Shown here piece by piece: positions 17,291 to 24,924 of a stretch of 64,000 nucleotides of DNA. Origin of the DNA: Tateyamaria sp947503385 (GTDB lineage: Bacteria; Pseudomonadota; Alphaproteobacteria; Rhodobacterales; Rhodobacteraceae); contig NZ_JBNFZM010000002.1 in the NCBI RefSeq assembly GCF_051195235.1, positions 496,001 through 560,000 of the forward strand, written 5' to 3'. Position 1 is the first letter of the stretch; each line of letters starts with the position of its first letter. The notes under the pieces were generated by a model. That model did not search any database and was not told where the DNA came from. It worked only from the letters and a program-made list of their open reading frames with translations. The translations under genes and the position numbers were made by a program.

Positions 17291-17761
17291 CTAGCTCAGG
17301 TGCGCGCGCAGGAACCAGGCGAATTTTTCGTGGGTTTGACCGCGCGCAATGCACAAATCTTCGGTCAGCGTGTCACCGTGTTCTGCCGCCATCGCGCCGC
17401 ACCCGGCGAGCGTCGCCGCCAGCGTTTCCTGCGCACCCTGCATCGCCTTTATCATCTCGCGGTCGGTGGCATGGCCGTCATGTTCACCCACTTTGGACCG
17501 CTTCAGCATCCCCGCCAGCGTGCCTTCGGCGTGGGCGTCCAGCGCCTTGATCCGTTCGGCCAGATCGTCCTGCGCGACAAAGTGATCTTCGTAGATCTTT
17601 TGAAACAGGTCGTGCAGCGGGCCAAAGGCCATGCCTGTCACGTTCCAGTGGAAATTCTGCGCCATCATCGTGGTCACGGTCGTTTCGGCCACCGACTGGT
17701 TCAACGCGTCTGCGATTGCGGTGCGTGCGTCCGTGGACAGCGCGACTGCTGTTTGGGTCAT
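17291..17761 (-). CDS. dps: Dps-family ferritin-like DNA-protection protein
   Basis: A 156-residue Dps, a 12-subunit ferritin-like cage that oxidises and stores iron and shields DNA from peroxide. The ferroxidase residues at the dimer interface are visible in QNFHWNVTGMAFGPLHDLFQKIYEDHF and the following D..AERI, with H, D and E at canonical spacing. The start at 17761 (MTQTAVAL) is chosen because GGGAG lies eight bases upstream; the frame allows five more residues from 17776. A perfect Irr-type palindrome at 17859-17873 sits about 100 bases upstream, so iron/haem-dependent control by Irr is likely. Confidence 0.93.
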   Translation of the reverse strand: MTQTAVALSTDARTAIADALNQSVAETTVTTMMAQNFHWNVTGMAFGPLHDLFQKIYEDHFVAQDDLAERIKALDAHAEGTLAGMLKRSKVGEHDGHATDREMIKAMQGAQETLAATLAGCGAMAAEHGDTLTEDLCIARGQTHEKFAWFLRAHLS

Positions 17762-17858
17762 CCCGAGCTCCCTCATGTTCAGATACGCTGGCTGGCACGC
17801 GGTTGCGGCTGGCTTGCCCCATGCAATTTAGGCAGCCAAGGTCCGAGGGCAAGGGTTT

Positions 17859-17873
17859 TTAGAATAATTCTAA
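17859..17873. promoter_or_regulatory. Irr-type iron control element (ICE) upstream of dps
   Basis: TTAGAATAATTCTAA is a perfect 15-bp palindrome matching the Irr-box pattern of alphaproteobacteria (TTTAGAA-N-TTCTAAA type). It overlaps the stop codon of the upstream orphan gene and lies about 100 bases before dps. Irr represses or activates storage genes according to haem status. Confidence 0.75.
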
Positions 17874-18292
17874 CTGCGGGGCTGACACGCGACGATCCGC
17901 GACACCAAAAATCGTACCAGCCGCCGGTGCTCCGGGCATACACGGCGGCCCAACAGGAAGGTCAGGCTGGCGGCGTCACCTGTCGCCACGGCACGGCCCA
18001 GTTGCAGCAACCACATCTCGTCAAAGGTCAACTCGTCCGCACCGGGCGCGTGCAGGCGCGCGGGTTTTCCCAGCGCTTCGTTGAGGCCGCGCATCAGCGC
18101 CTCCGCATGGGCCGCGCGCGTGGCACCGCGCGTGACCTGCAACAGCGCGCACGCCTCAAAGAGGTCCGCACGGGGTTTGACCCGACAGGCCATGGCCACC
18201 CGGCGCAGATCGTCGAGATAGCGCACATCTTGTGCCGACAAGCGGCTGCGGTGCGGCGGGACCGTTTGATGATCGCGTTTCAGAGGCAGCAT
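17870..18292 (-). CDS. conserved protein of the iron block, unknown function
   Basis: A 140-residue protein starting MLPLKRDHQTVPPHRSRLSA. It is helical, basic and without a signal peptide. The pattern FEACALL, then KPARLHAPGADELTFDEMW, then GRAVATGD and a final CPEHRRLVRFLVSRI parallels the protein at 14706-15185 with nearly equal spacing, so I infer distant paralogy, though the cysteine cluster of that protein is absent here. It is divergent from the di-haem oxidoreductase gene (73 bases between starts) and upstream of dps. The frame runs open beyond the chosen start, but that part is antisense to the oxidoreductase gene. Confidence 0.75.
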   Translation of the reverse strand: MLPLKRDHQTVPPHRSRLSAQDVRYLDDLRRVAMACRVKPRADLFEACALLQVTRGATRAAHAEALMRGLNEALGKPARLHAPGADELTFDEMWLLQLGRAVATGDAASLTFLLGRRVCPEHRRLVRFLVSRIVACQPRS

Positions 18293-18365
18293 GTCGCAGG
18301 TCACTTTCCCAAGCCGGGGCGCGGTCCATCTCGCGCCCCCTAATTCCTGAGTATATTTATAAACT

Positions 18366-19889
18366 ATGACCCGGATCGCAAGCCTCCTCCCGACCCTCGC
18401 ACTCAGCTTTTTGTCCATTGTGACGGCGGCCAAGGCCGAGTTGGCGGACCTGCATCTGTCCGTTGTACCGCGAACCGACGCCGAAGCGGACCGTATCGCA
18501 AGGGTCATCGCACCCACCACCGACTTTACCAAACCCGAGCCATTCGAGGCGAACGCAGCGGGTGCCGCGACTGTGCGCATCACCGACACGCGCAATGCCT
18601 TTAGCCAGCCCTCGGCCAATATCTCCTTTGAACGAGAGCTGGATTTCAGGGTCGGGAACGGGCTGTTCAAGAAGCTGTGGGTGTCGTCGCCCTCTTCGAC
18701 GCTTGCGTCCGACGGACTTGGCCCACTGTTTAACGCACGGTCCTGCCAGCGCTGCCATCTCAAGGACGGGCGTGGACACCCGCCCGAAGGCCCGGACGAC
18801 AGTCGCGCGTCCATGCTCATGCGCATCTCCATTCCCGGCGGCATCGCCCCTGCGGAGATTGCGGATTACCTCGCCACACTGCCCGATCCGGTCTATGGCG
18901 GGCAAATTCAGGATCTTTCGGTCGCGGGCCACCCTGCCGAAGCCCGGATCGGCATCACCTATACCGAGGAAACTATACTCTTGTCGGGTGGCGAAATGGC
19001 CGCCCTGCGGGCACCGGTTTACGACCTCGGCAGCCTCGGCTATGGACCCCCACATCCCGATGCGATGTTCAGCCCCCGCGTGGCACCGCAAATGATCGGG
19101 CTGGGCCTGCTGGATGCGATCCCCGCGGCTGACATCCTAGCCCGTGCTGATGCGCAAGACGCAGATGGCGACGGTATTTCGGGGCGTGCGCAGATTGTGA
19201 TGTCCACCACCTTTGACGTGCCGATGCTGGGCCGTTTTGGCCTCAAGGCGGGCAAGCCGTCGGTGTTGGAACAATCCGCAAGCGCCTTTTCCGGCGATAT
19301 CGGCATCTCGACCACGCTGCACCCCGCAGGGTATGGCGACTGTTCGGTGGCACAGGATCGCTGTCGCGCCGCACCCGATGGCAATTCGGACGCGCATGAC
19401 GCCGTCGAGATTGGCGATATTGGCCTTGCCCTTGTGGCGTTTTACTCCTCAAATCTTGGCGTCCCTGCACGCCGGGATGTGGACGATCCCAAGGTGTTGC
19501 GCGGCAAACAGGTGTTTTATGAAACCGGTTGCATCGCCTGCCACACACCCAAACACGTGACCCACCGCCTCGCGGATCAACCCGAACAGAGCTTTCAATT
19601 GATCTGGCCCTACACCGACATGTTGCTGCATGACATGGGACCGGGACTGGCAGATGACCGGCCCGAGGCGCGCGCCACCGGGCAGGAATGGCGCACACCG
19701 CCGCTTTGGGGCATTGGATTGACGGAACAGGTGTCTGGTCACACGTATTTCCTGCATGACGGACGTGCCCGCAGTTTGCTTGAGGCGGTGCTGTGGCACG
19801 GCGGCGAGGCTGAACCCCACAAGCAATCCGTCATCGACATGGCCCCACCGGACCGGGCGGCCCTGATCCGTTTTCTGGAAAGCCTGTGA
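18366..19889 (+). CDS. di-haem oxidoreductase (DHOR/thiol oxidoreductase type)
   Basis: A 507-residue exported c-type cytochrome. After the signal MTRIASLLPTLALSFLSIVTAAKA come two haem c sites, CQRCH (127-131) and CIACH (389-393), at the spacing of the DUF1111/di-haem oxidoreductase family. The segment ISGRAQIVMSTTFDVPMLGRFGLKAG and the C-terminal HDGRARSLLEAVLWHGGEA are also typical. Proteins of this family are commonly encoded with imelysins and are thought to act in periplasmic iron redox chemistry during uptake. The promoter region is short (73 bases) and shared with the divergent orphan gene. Confidence 0.92.
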   Translation: MTRIASLLPTLALSFLSIVTAAKAELADLHLSVVPRTDAEADRIARVIAPTTDFTKPEPFEANAAGAATVRITDTRNAFSQPSANISFERELDFRVGNGLFKKLWVSSPSSTLASDGLGPLFNARSCQRCHLKDGRGHPPEGPDDSRASMLMRISIPGGIAPAEIADYLATLPDPVYGGQIQDLSVAGHPAEARIGITYTEETILLSGGEMAALRAPVYDLGSLGYGPPHPDAMFSPRVAPQMIGLGLLDAIPAADILARADAQDADGDGISGRAQIVMSTTFDVPMLGRFGLKAGKPSVLEQSASAFSGDIGISTTLHPAGYGDCSVAQDRCRAAPDGNSDAHDAVEIGDIGLALVAFYSSNLGVPARRDVDDPKVLRGKQVFYETGCIACHTPKHVTHRLADQPEQSFQLIWPYTDMLLHDMGPGLADDRPEARATGQEWRTPPLWGIGLTEQVSGHTYFLHDGRARSLLEAVLWHGGEAEPHKQSVIDMAPPDRAALIRFLESL

Positions 19890-20010
19890 CATACGCTTTG
19901 CCTCAAGCGTGATAACCCCGACGTGGGATCGGCGGCGCACAGGCAGAATGGCAACCTCCGGGACCAAAGCCGCCGCTCACCGCGCCCACTGAACCACGAA
20001 AGGACCGATT

Positions 20011-20328
20011 ATGTTCATCGCCATGAACCGATTTACCGTCACAACTGAAAACGCCGACGCGTTCGAGGCCCTGTGGCTGGACCGCGACAGCCACCTCAAG
20101 ATGATGGACGAATTTGTCGCGTTTCACATGCTCAAAGGCCCCGAGGCCAACGACGGCACGCGGCTCTATGCCTCGCACACCGTTTGGGCGTCCGAAACGG
20201 CCTTTCGCGCATGGACCCGGTCCGACGCGTTCCGCGCCGCGCACAAGGGTGCAGGCCAGACCGCCAAGCTGCACGTTGGCAGTCCGACATTTGAAGGGTT
20301 TTCTGTCATTCAGGAAATCAACGCTTGA
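20011..20328 (+). CDS. HmoA/IsdG-like antibiotic biosynthesis monooxygenase
   Basis: A 105-residue ABM-domain protein (dimeric ferredoxin-like fold). The pattern MFIAMNRFTVTTENADAFEALW and SHLKMMDEFVAFHML, followed by YASHTVWASETAFRAWTRSDAFRAAH, matches the HmoA/HmoB/IsdG-type haem-degrading monooxygenases, whose conserved W and H residues are visible in the last segment. In this iron block the likely job is releasing iron from haem in the cytosol, but ABM proteins also include quinol monooxygenases. It has its own AAAGGA ribosome site after a 120-base gap. Confidence 0.8.
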   Translation: MFIAMNRFTVTTENADAFEALWLDRDSHLKMMDEFVAFHMLKGPEANDGTRLYASHTVWASETAFRAWTRSDAFRAAHKGAGQTAKLHVGSPTFEGFSVIQEINA

Positions 20329-20636
20329 GATGCGGTTTCAGGACAGTCGGTGCTGGTGTCGTCAGGCCCCTGCGCAGGTGAGGATTGGCACGGCCCGATA
20401 ACGCGTGAACGCGCCGTTTCTATCGCCGGTTGCCGTGACAATGCGACCGGGATCAGCGCTGTCCTGCGCCATCCCCATCGGTGCTTTTGGGTCAAAACGC
20501 GGCGACGGCTGAGACACCTGCGCAGACCGGCTGGCGCGATGGAACACTGCCACGCAACGCATCCGTGTGCTTTGAGGCGAAGAACTCAGGCGCAGCGCCG
20601 TGCTTTTGGCGATGCCCGCCCGTCGCTCGCGCAACC
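20329..20636. other. intergenic stretch between hmoA-like gene and phnF
   Basis: About 310 bases between two convergent genes. Open frames exist on both strands but none has a ribosome site or a recognisable product. No clear terminator hairpin with a T-run was seen. Confidence 0.5.
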
Positions 20637-21356
20637 TCACTCCTCCAGCGTCAGCGTCACGCGGTCGCCCGCGAACCACGTGCGGCCATATTCGACGGGC
20701 TGGCCAGCCTCATCGACATTGACGCCGGACGATCTGAGCAGGGGGTCGCCCTCGGCGATCAGCAGGTGCAGGGCCTGTGTCGCCGTCGCACGTGTCGCGG
20801 TCAGGCGGGTTGTGGCGCGAGTGTAGTCGCTTACTCCAACTGCCTTCAGTGCTTCGGTGACGCTGCTGGTATGGGCCAGAGCGTCGGCAATTCCGTCAAG
20901 CCGCCCAAGGGGAAACAGGCTTTGGAAAATCGCGATGGGCTGGCCATCAGCCAGTGACAGCCCGTGATAGGCGCAAACCGGGTCGCCTGCGGCAACATTC
21001 AGCGCATCAGCCTCCCCTGCGGTGGCGGCCCGGGTTTCGACATCCAGCAGCCTTTTTTCCGGGCGGCGCCCTGCGGCGATGAGGTTTTCGTGAAAGCGGA
21101 CGCGCCTGCCAATGGGATAATCCGTAGGCGTCGCGGCGACAAAGGCACCAGAGCCGCGCCGGGTGCGGATCAACCCTTCGTGCACCAGCGCCGAGACACC
21201 GTGGCGCACGGTGTGGCGGTTCACGCCGAACCGCTCGGCCAGAACGGCTTCGGTTGGCAGCCGGTCACCGGCGCGATAGCGACCTTCGGCTAAATCCATG
21301 CGCAACGCATCGGCGATGGCCTTCCAGATCGGGGTTTTACCAGAAGCGTCACGCAA
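20637..21356 (-). CDS. phnF: GntR/HutC-family regulator PhnF
   Basis: A 239-residue repressor-type regulator. The N-terminal winged helix (ALRMDLAEGRYRAGDRLPTEAVLAERFGVNRHTVRHGVSALVHEGLI, about 15-60) binds DNA and the C-terminal UTRA domain (about 90-235) senses a ligand. It is divergent from phnG with 81 bases between the starts, the usual layout for PhnF, which represses C-P lyase genes until a phosphonate-derived signal is present. A direct TGTATAGT repeat in the gap (21403-21418) is a candidate operator. Confidence 0.93.
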   Translation of the reverse strand: MRDASGKTPIWKAIADALRMDLAEGRYRAGDRLPTEAVLAERFGVNRHTVRHGVSALVHEGLIRTRRGSGAFVAATPTDYPIGRRVRFHENLIAAGRRPEKRLLDVETRAATAGEADALNVAAGDPVCAYHGLSLADGQPIAIFQSLFPLGRLDGIADALAHTSSVTEALKAVGVSDYTRATTRLTATRATATQALHLLIAEGDPLLRSSGVNVDEAGQPVEYGRTWFAGDRVTLTLEE

Positions 21357-21363
21357 GTTTCAC
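21346..21363 (+). promoter_or_regulatory. possible Pho box at the phnF/phnG divergent promoter
   Basis: GCGTCAC-GCAA-GTTTCAC has two 7-base half-sites 11 bases apart, similar to a Pho box. It overlaps the phnF start codon, and its distance to a phnG -10 is longer than the classic spacing, so this is a weak call. Confidence 0.3.
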
Positions 21364-21402
21364 AAAACTCCTCTGTCCCTCACGGGCATATATGGTAGGA
21401 TA

Positions 21403-21418
21403 TGTATAGTTGTATAGT
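21403..21418 (+). promoter_or_regulatory. putative PhnF operator (direct repeat TGTATAGT)
   Basis: Two head-to-tail copies of TGTATAGT lie 20 bases before the phnG start in an AT-rich stretch. The GTATA core resembles operators of HutC-type GntR regulators. Binding by PhnF is inferred from position. Confidence 0.45.
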
Positions 21419-21437
21419 ATATGGAAAAGTTGTCGAG

Positions 21438-21893
21438 ATGAAAGACAGTTTTGACCCTCATGCCCCGCGCAAAGCCTGGCTTGGCCTGATGGCCAAGGCG
21501 CGTCCGGGCCGCGTCGCCGCACTTTTGGACGCGGCGATGGCCCGGCCCGCCTTTACGTGGCTGCGCGCCCCCGAGATCGGCAGCACCATGGTCCGGGGAC
21601 GGATGGGCGGCACCGGCGCGCCATTCAATCTGGGCGAAGTCACGGTGACACGCTGCGCGCTCACGCTGGACACTGGCGAGGTTGGTCATGCCTACCTCCA
21701 AGGGCGCCGCAAGGCTGATGCTGAAGTCACGGCCTTGGTAGATGCGTTGATGCAGACCACCGCAGCCGACAGGCTGCGCGATGCCGTGCTTGCCCCGCTT
21801 GAGGCGGAATTCACGGCCACCCGGTCCGCGCGCGCCGACAAGGCCGCCGCCACCAAGGTCGACTTTTTCACCATGGTCCGAGGAGAAGACTGA
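21438..21893 (+). CDS. phnG: C-P lyase subunit PhnG
   Basis: A 151-residue subunit of the carbon-phosphorus lyase core complex (PhnGHIJ). The segments RKAWLGLMAKARPGRVAALLDAA and PEIGSTMVRGRMGGTGAPFNLGEVTVTRCAL are typical, the latter being the family core. The start at 21438 is used because an in-frame ATG at 21402 would begin inside the operator region. It overlaps phnH by one base (TGATG), so the two are co-translated. It opens the C-P lyase operon that runs to phnM. Confidence 0.95.
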   Translation: MKDSFDPHAPRKAWLGLMAKARPGRVAALLDAAMARPAFTWLRAPEIGSTMVRGRMGGTGAPFNLGEVTVTRCALTLDTGEVGHAYLQGRRKADAEVTALVDALMQTTAADRLRDAVLAPLEAEFTATRSARADKAAATKVDFFTMVRGED

Positions 21894-22471
21894 TGCAGGC
21901 GGACACCCTTTCGGGCGGCTTTGGCGATCCGGCCATTCAATCCGCACATGCCTTTCGCAGCGTGATGGAAGCGATGGCCCGTCCCGGCACGATCCACGAC
22001 ATTGCAGGCGCTGTACCGCCCGGCCCGCTTTCACCTGCGGCCGGGGCCGTGCTGTTGACGCTGTGCGACACCGAAACGCCAGTGCATCTGGCGGGTGCGG
22101 CCCATTGCGAGGCGGTGCGCCGCTGGCTGGCCTTCCACACCGGCGCGCCCATCACAGGTCCGGCGCACTGCATGTTTGCCGTTGGCACATGGGCGGACCT
22201 GATGCCCCTGTCCAACTACCCGGTGGGCACATCCGATTATCCAGACCGGTCCGCCACGCTGATCGTGGAATGCCCGGTCCTTGCCACCACGGGTGCCACC
22301 CTGACAGGCCCCGGCATCAAGGACCACGCAACCCTGTCGGTGCCTGACATTGCCGCGCTACAGTCCAACCGGGCGCTGTTCCCGCTGGGGCTCGATTTCG
22401 TGCTCACTCACGGTGACCGCGTCGCGGCCCTGCCCCGTTCAACAACCGTCCGCGCGACAGAGGTGTCCTGA
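21893..22471 (+). CDS. phnH: C-P lyase subunit PhnH
   Basis: A 192-residue PhnH, a core C-P lyase subunit with a fold like PLP-dependent transferases but no PLP site. The segment SAHAFRSVMEAMARPGTI near the N-terminus and NYPVGTSDYPDRSATLIVEC in the middle are diagnostic, as is LTGPGIKDHATL. It overlaps phnG and phnI by one base each (TGATG), indicating tight translational coupling and a fixed subunit ratio. Length is normal for the family. Confidence 0.95.
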   Translation: MQADTLSGGFGDPAIQSAHAFRSVMEAMARPGTIHDIAGAVPPGPLSPAAGAVLLTLCDTETPVHLAGAAHCEAVRRWLAFHTGAPITGPAHCMFAVGTWADLMPLSNYPVGTSDYPDRSATLIVECPVLATTGATLTGPGIKDHATLSVPDIAALQSNRALFPLGLDFVLTHGDRVAALPRSTTVRATEVS

Positions 22472-23559
22472 TGTATGTTGCTGTCAAAGGGGGCGAGCGG
22501 GCGATTGAAAACGCCCACGCGTGGCTCGCCGAGGAACGCAGGGGCGATACCGATGTGGCAGAGCTGAGCGTCGCGCAAATCCGCGAACAGCTGAGCCTTG
22601 CGGTGAACCGGGTCATGGCCGAAGGGTCGCTTTATGACCCCGATCTTGCCGCACTGGCCATCAAACAGGCACGCGGCGACCTGATCGAAGCGATTTTCCT
22701 GATCCGCGCCTATCGCACCACCCTGCCCCGCTTTGGCGCGTCCGAGCCGGTCGACACCGGCGCGATGCTGTGCGACCGCCGCATCTCGGCCACGTTCAAG
22801 GACCTGCCCGGCGGGCAAGTTCTGGGGCCGACATTCGACTACACACACCGTCTGCTGGATTTCAAACTGGCTGCCGACGGCGATGTCGCCGCCGCGCCCG
22901 CCCGCACCGCCGAGACCGGCGCTGTCCCCCACGTCACCGCGTTTCTCAACCGCGAGGGCCTGATCGAAGAGGCCCCGCATGATGACACACCGCCCCCCGA
23001 TCTGACACGTCAACCGCTGGAGATGCCCGCCGACCGCGCGCTGCGTCTGCAAGCGCTCGCCCGCGCGGACGAAGGGTTCACCCTTGGCCTCGCCTATTCC
23101 ACGCAGCGCGGATATGCGCGCAACCACGCCTTTGTGGGCGAGTTGCGCATTGGCGCCGTCCCGGTCGAGATGGACATCCCCGAACTGGGCTTTGCCGTCG
23201 AGATTGGCGAGGTAACGCTGACCGAATGCGAAACCGTAAACCAGTTCAAGGGCTCAAAAACGGAGCCGCCGCAATTTACGCGCGGCTATGGGCTGGTCTT
23301 TGGCCAAACCGAACGCAAGGCCATCTCCATGGCGCTGGTGGACCGCGCATTGCGTTGGGAAGAGCTGGGCGAAGACAACGTGGGCGCGCCCGCACAGGAT
23401 GCTGAGTTCGTCCTCTACCACGCCGACAATATTCAGGCGACGGGCTTTCTGGAACATATCAAACTGCCCCATTACGTCGACTTTCAGTCCGAATTGGAAC
23501 TGGTGCGCAAATTGCGCCGCGAGGCCGGTGCCGATCAGGTTCAGGAGGCTGCGGAATGA
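22471..23559 (+). CDS. phnI: C-P lyase subunit PhnI
   Basis: A 362-residue PhnI, which with PhnG, H and L transfers the ribose triphosphate of ATP to the phosphonate, displacing adenine. The N-terminus MYVAVKGGERAIENAHAWLA and the central LAYSTQRGYARNHAFVGELRIG are strong family markers, as is the C-terminal GFLEHIKLPHYVDFQSELELVRKL. It shares one base with phnH and overlaps by four bases with a 43-codon ORF that separates it from phnJ. Confidence 0.96.
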   Translation: MYVAVKGGERAIENAHAWLAEERRGDTDVAELSVAQIREQLSLAVNRVMAEGSLYDPDLAALAIKQARGDLIEAIFLIRAYRTTLPRFGASEPVDTGAMLCDRRISATFKDLPGGQVLGPTFDYTHRLLDFKLAADGDVAAAPARTAETGAVPHVTAFLNREGLIEEAPHDDTPPPDLTRQPLEMPADRALRLQALARADEGFTLGLAYSTQRGYARNHAFVGELRIGAVPVEMDIPELGFAVEIGEVTLTECETVNQFKGSKTEPPQFTRGYGLVFGQTERKAISMALVDRALRWEELGEDNVGAPAQDAEFVLYHADNIQATGFLEHIKLPHYVDFQSELELVRKLRREAGADQVQEAAE

Positions 23560-23687
23560 CACCTGTGCCTCTGCCCACACCGCTGTCCCGCCTGGACGCC
23601 TCTGCACGCACGGTCCCGCGCGCAGCCCGCCACGGCAACTGGCGGCCAAGCGCCCCCAAGCCGGACATCCTCGGAGCCACCAAATGA
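23556..23687 (+). CDS. 43-residue ORF coupled between phnI and phnJ
   Basis: A short frame whose ATG overlaps the phnI stop (ATGA) and whose TGA overlaps the phnJ start (ATGA), filling the 124-base gap exactly. The product (MTPVPLPTPLSRLDASARTV at its start) is basic, proline/alanine rich and has no cysteine, signal or known motif. It could be a small protein, or merely a translated linker that carries ribosomes from phnI to phnJ. The double overlap argues that it is translated; function is unknown. Confidence 0.5.
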   Translation: MTPVPLPTPLSRLDASARTVPRAARHGNWRPSAPKPDILGATK

Positions 23688-24535
23688 CCGAATACAACTT
23701 TGCCTATCTCGACGAGCAAACCAAACGGATGATCCGGCGCGCGATCCTGAAAGGGCTGGCGATCCCCGGCTATCAGGTGCCCTTTGCGTCCCGCGAAATG
23801 CCGATGCCCTATGGCTGGGGCACGGGGGGCGTGCAGGTGTCGGCAGCCGTGCTGACGCCCGAAGACCGGTTCAAAGTCATCGACCAAGGTGCGGATGACA
23901 CAACCAACGCCGTTTCGATCCGCGCCTTTTTTGAACGGACCGCCGGGGTCGCGACAACGACCACCACATCAGAGGCAACCGTCATCCAGACCCGTCACCG
24001 CATCCCCGAAGCGGCGCTGACCGAGGGGCAGATCCTTGTTTATCAGGTGCCGATCCCGGAACCCCTGCGCTTTCTCGAACCGCGGGAAAGCGAGACGCGC
24101 AAGATGCACGAACTGGAAGAGTACGGGCTGATGCACGTCAAACTCTACGAAGACATCAGCCGCCACGGCCATATCGCGACCTCCTACGCTTACCCCGTCA
24201 GGGTCGAGGGGCGCTATGTCATGGACCCATCGCCCATTCCCAAATTCGACAACCCGAAACTGGGCGGGATGGCGGCGATCCAGCTGTTTGGCGCTGGCCG
24301 CGAGCAACGCATCTACGCCCTGCCCCCCTATTGCGATGTTGTCAGCCTCGATTTCGAAGATCACCCGTTCGATCCGTCCAAGGCCGATCACCCCTGTGGT
24401 CTGTGCGGGGCCCAGGACAGCTATCTCGATGAGGTGATCGTGGATGACGCGGGGGGGCGGATGTTTGTCTGTTCGGACACGGATTACTGCGAGGCGCGCC
24501 AGATGGCGGGCCACCGGGGAAAGGACGCGGCATGA
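23684..24535 (+). CDS. phnJ: C-P lyase radical SAM subunit PhnJ
   Basis: A 283-residue PhnJ, the radical-SAM enzyme that cleaves the C-P bond. Four cysteines at 238, 241, 263 and 269 have the same spacing (3, 22, 6) as C241, C244, C266 and C272 of the E. coli enzyme, so both the 4Fe-4S site and the catalytic cysteine are kept. Gly29 in AIPGYQ corresponds to the E. coli radical Gly32. The start follows the 43-codon ORF through an ATGA overlap, and the next gene overlaps its end by 4 bases. The C-P lyase reaction is therefore expected to be functional. Confidence 0.97.
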   Translation: MTEYNFAYLDEQTKRMIRRAILKGLAIPGYQVPFASREMPMPYGWGTGGVQVSAAVLTPEDRFKVIDQGADDTTNAVSIRAFFERTAGVATTTTTSEATVIQTRHRIPEAALTEGQILVYQVPIPEPLRFLEPRESETRKMHELEEYGLMHVKLYEDISRHGHIATSYAYPVRVEGRYVMDPSPIPKFDNPKLGGMAAIQLFGAGREQRIYALPPYCDVVSLDFEDHPFDPSKADHPCGLCGAQDSYLDEVIVDDAGGRMFVCSDTDYCEARQMAGHRGKDAA

Positions 24536-24924
24536 GCACACTTGGCATCGACCACCTTGGGCTGACCGTGTCGGATCTGCAGGCAAGCCGCGGTTTTTTT
24601 GTGGACTGTCTGGGCTGGGAGGCGTTTGGCGGCAACCCGGACTACCCCGCCGCCTATGTGACCAACGGCCACGCCAAACTGACACTGTGGCAGGTGCGCC
24701 AAGCGGGCGCTGGTTTTGACCGCTACACCCAGCTCGGCCTGCATCACACAGCACTGAAAGTCGCGGATCGCGCCACGTTGGACGCCGTGTTTGACCGGGT
24801 AAAGGACTGGCCCGGCGTCACGGTCGAATTCGCGCCCGAGTTTTCGGGCAAGGGCCCCAAGGTGCATTTTATGATCCTCGAACCCGGCGGGACCCGATTG
24901 GAGTTTTCCTATGATCCACGTTGA
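24532..24924 (+). CDS. VOC (glyoxalase-fold) protein inside the phn operon
   Basis: A 130-residue vicinal-oxygen-chelate protein. IDHLGLTVSDLQASRGFFVDCLGW is the first beta-alpha-beta module with the metal-binding histidine, LHHTALKV gives the second-module histidine, and GTRLEFSYDP ends with the conserved glutamate. It overlaps phnJ by 4 bases and phnK by 14 bases, so it is a true operon member. Its role in phosphonate breakdown is unknown to me; acting on a phosphonate substrate, or on the ribose cyclic-phosphate product, are both speculation. No phnP is in the window. Confidence 0.9.
   Translation: MSTLGIDHLGLTVSDLQASRGFFVDCLGWEAFGGNPDYPAAYVTNGHAKLTLWQVRQAGAGFDRYTQLGLHHTALKVADRATLDAVFDRVKDWPGVTVEFAPEFSGKGPKVHFMILEPGGTRLEFSYDPR

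Noticed and set aside
17025..17294. 89-codon plus-strand frame between the DUF1289 and dps genes
   Set aside because: No ribosome site, no family pattern, and a competing minus-strand frame over the same bases; composition looks random.
20350..20826. 158-codon plus-strand frame overlapping the phnF 3' end
   Set aside because: Mostly antisense to phnF, no ribosome site and an arginine/alanine-rich random product.
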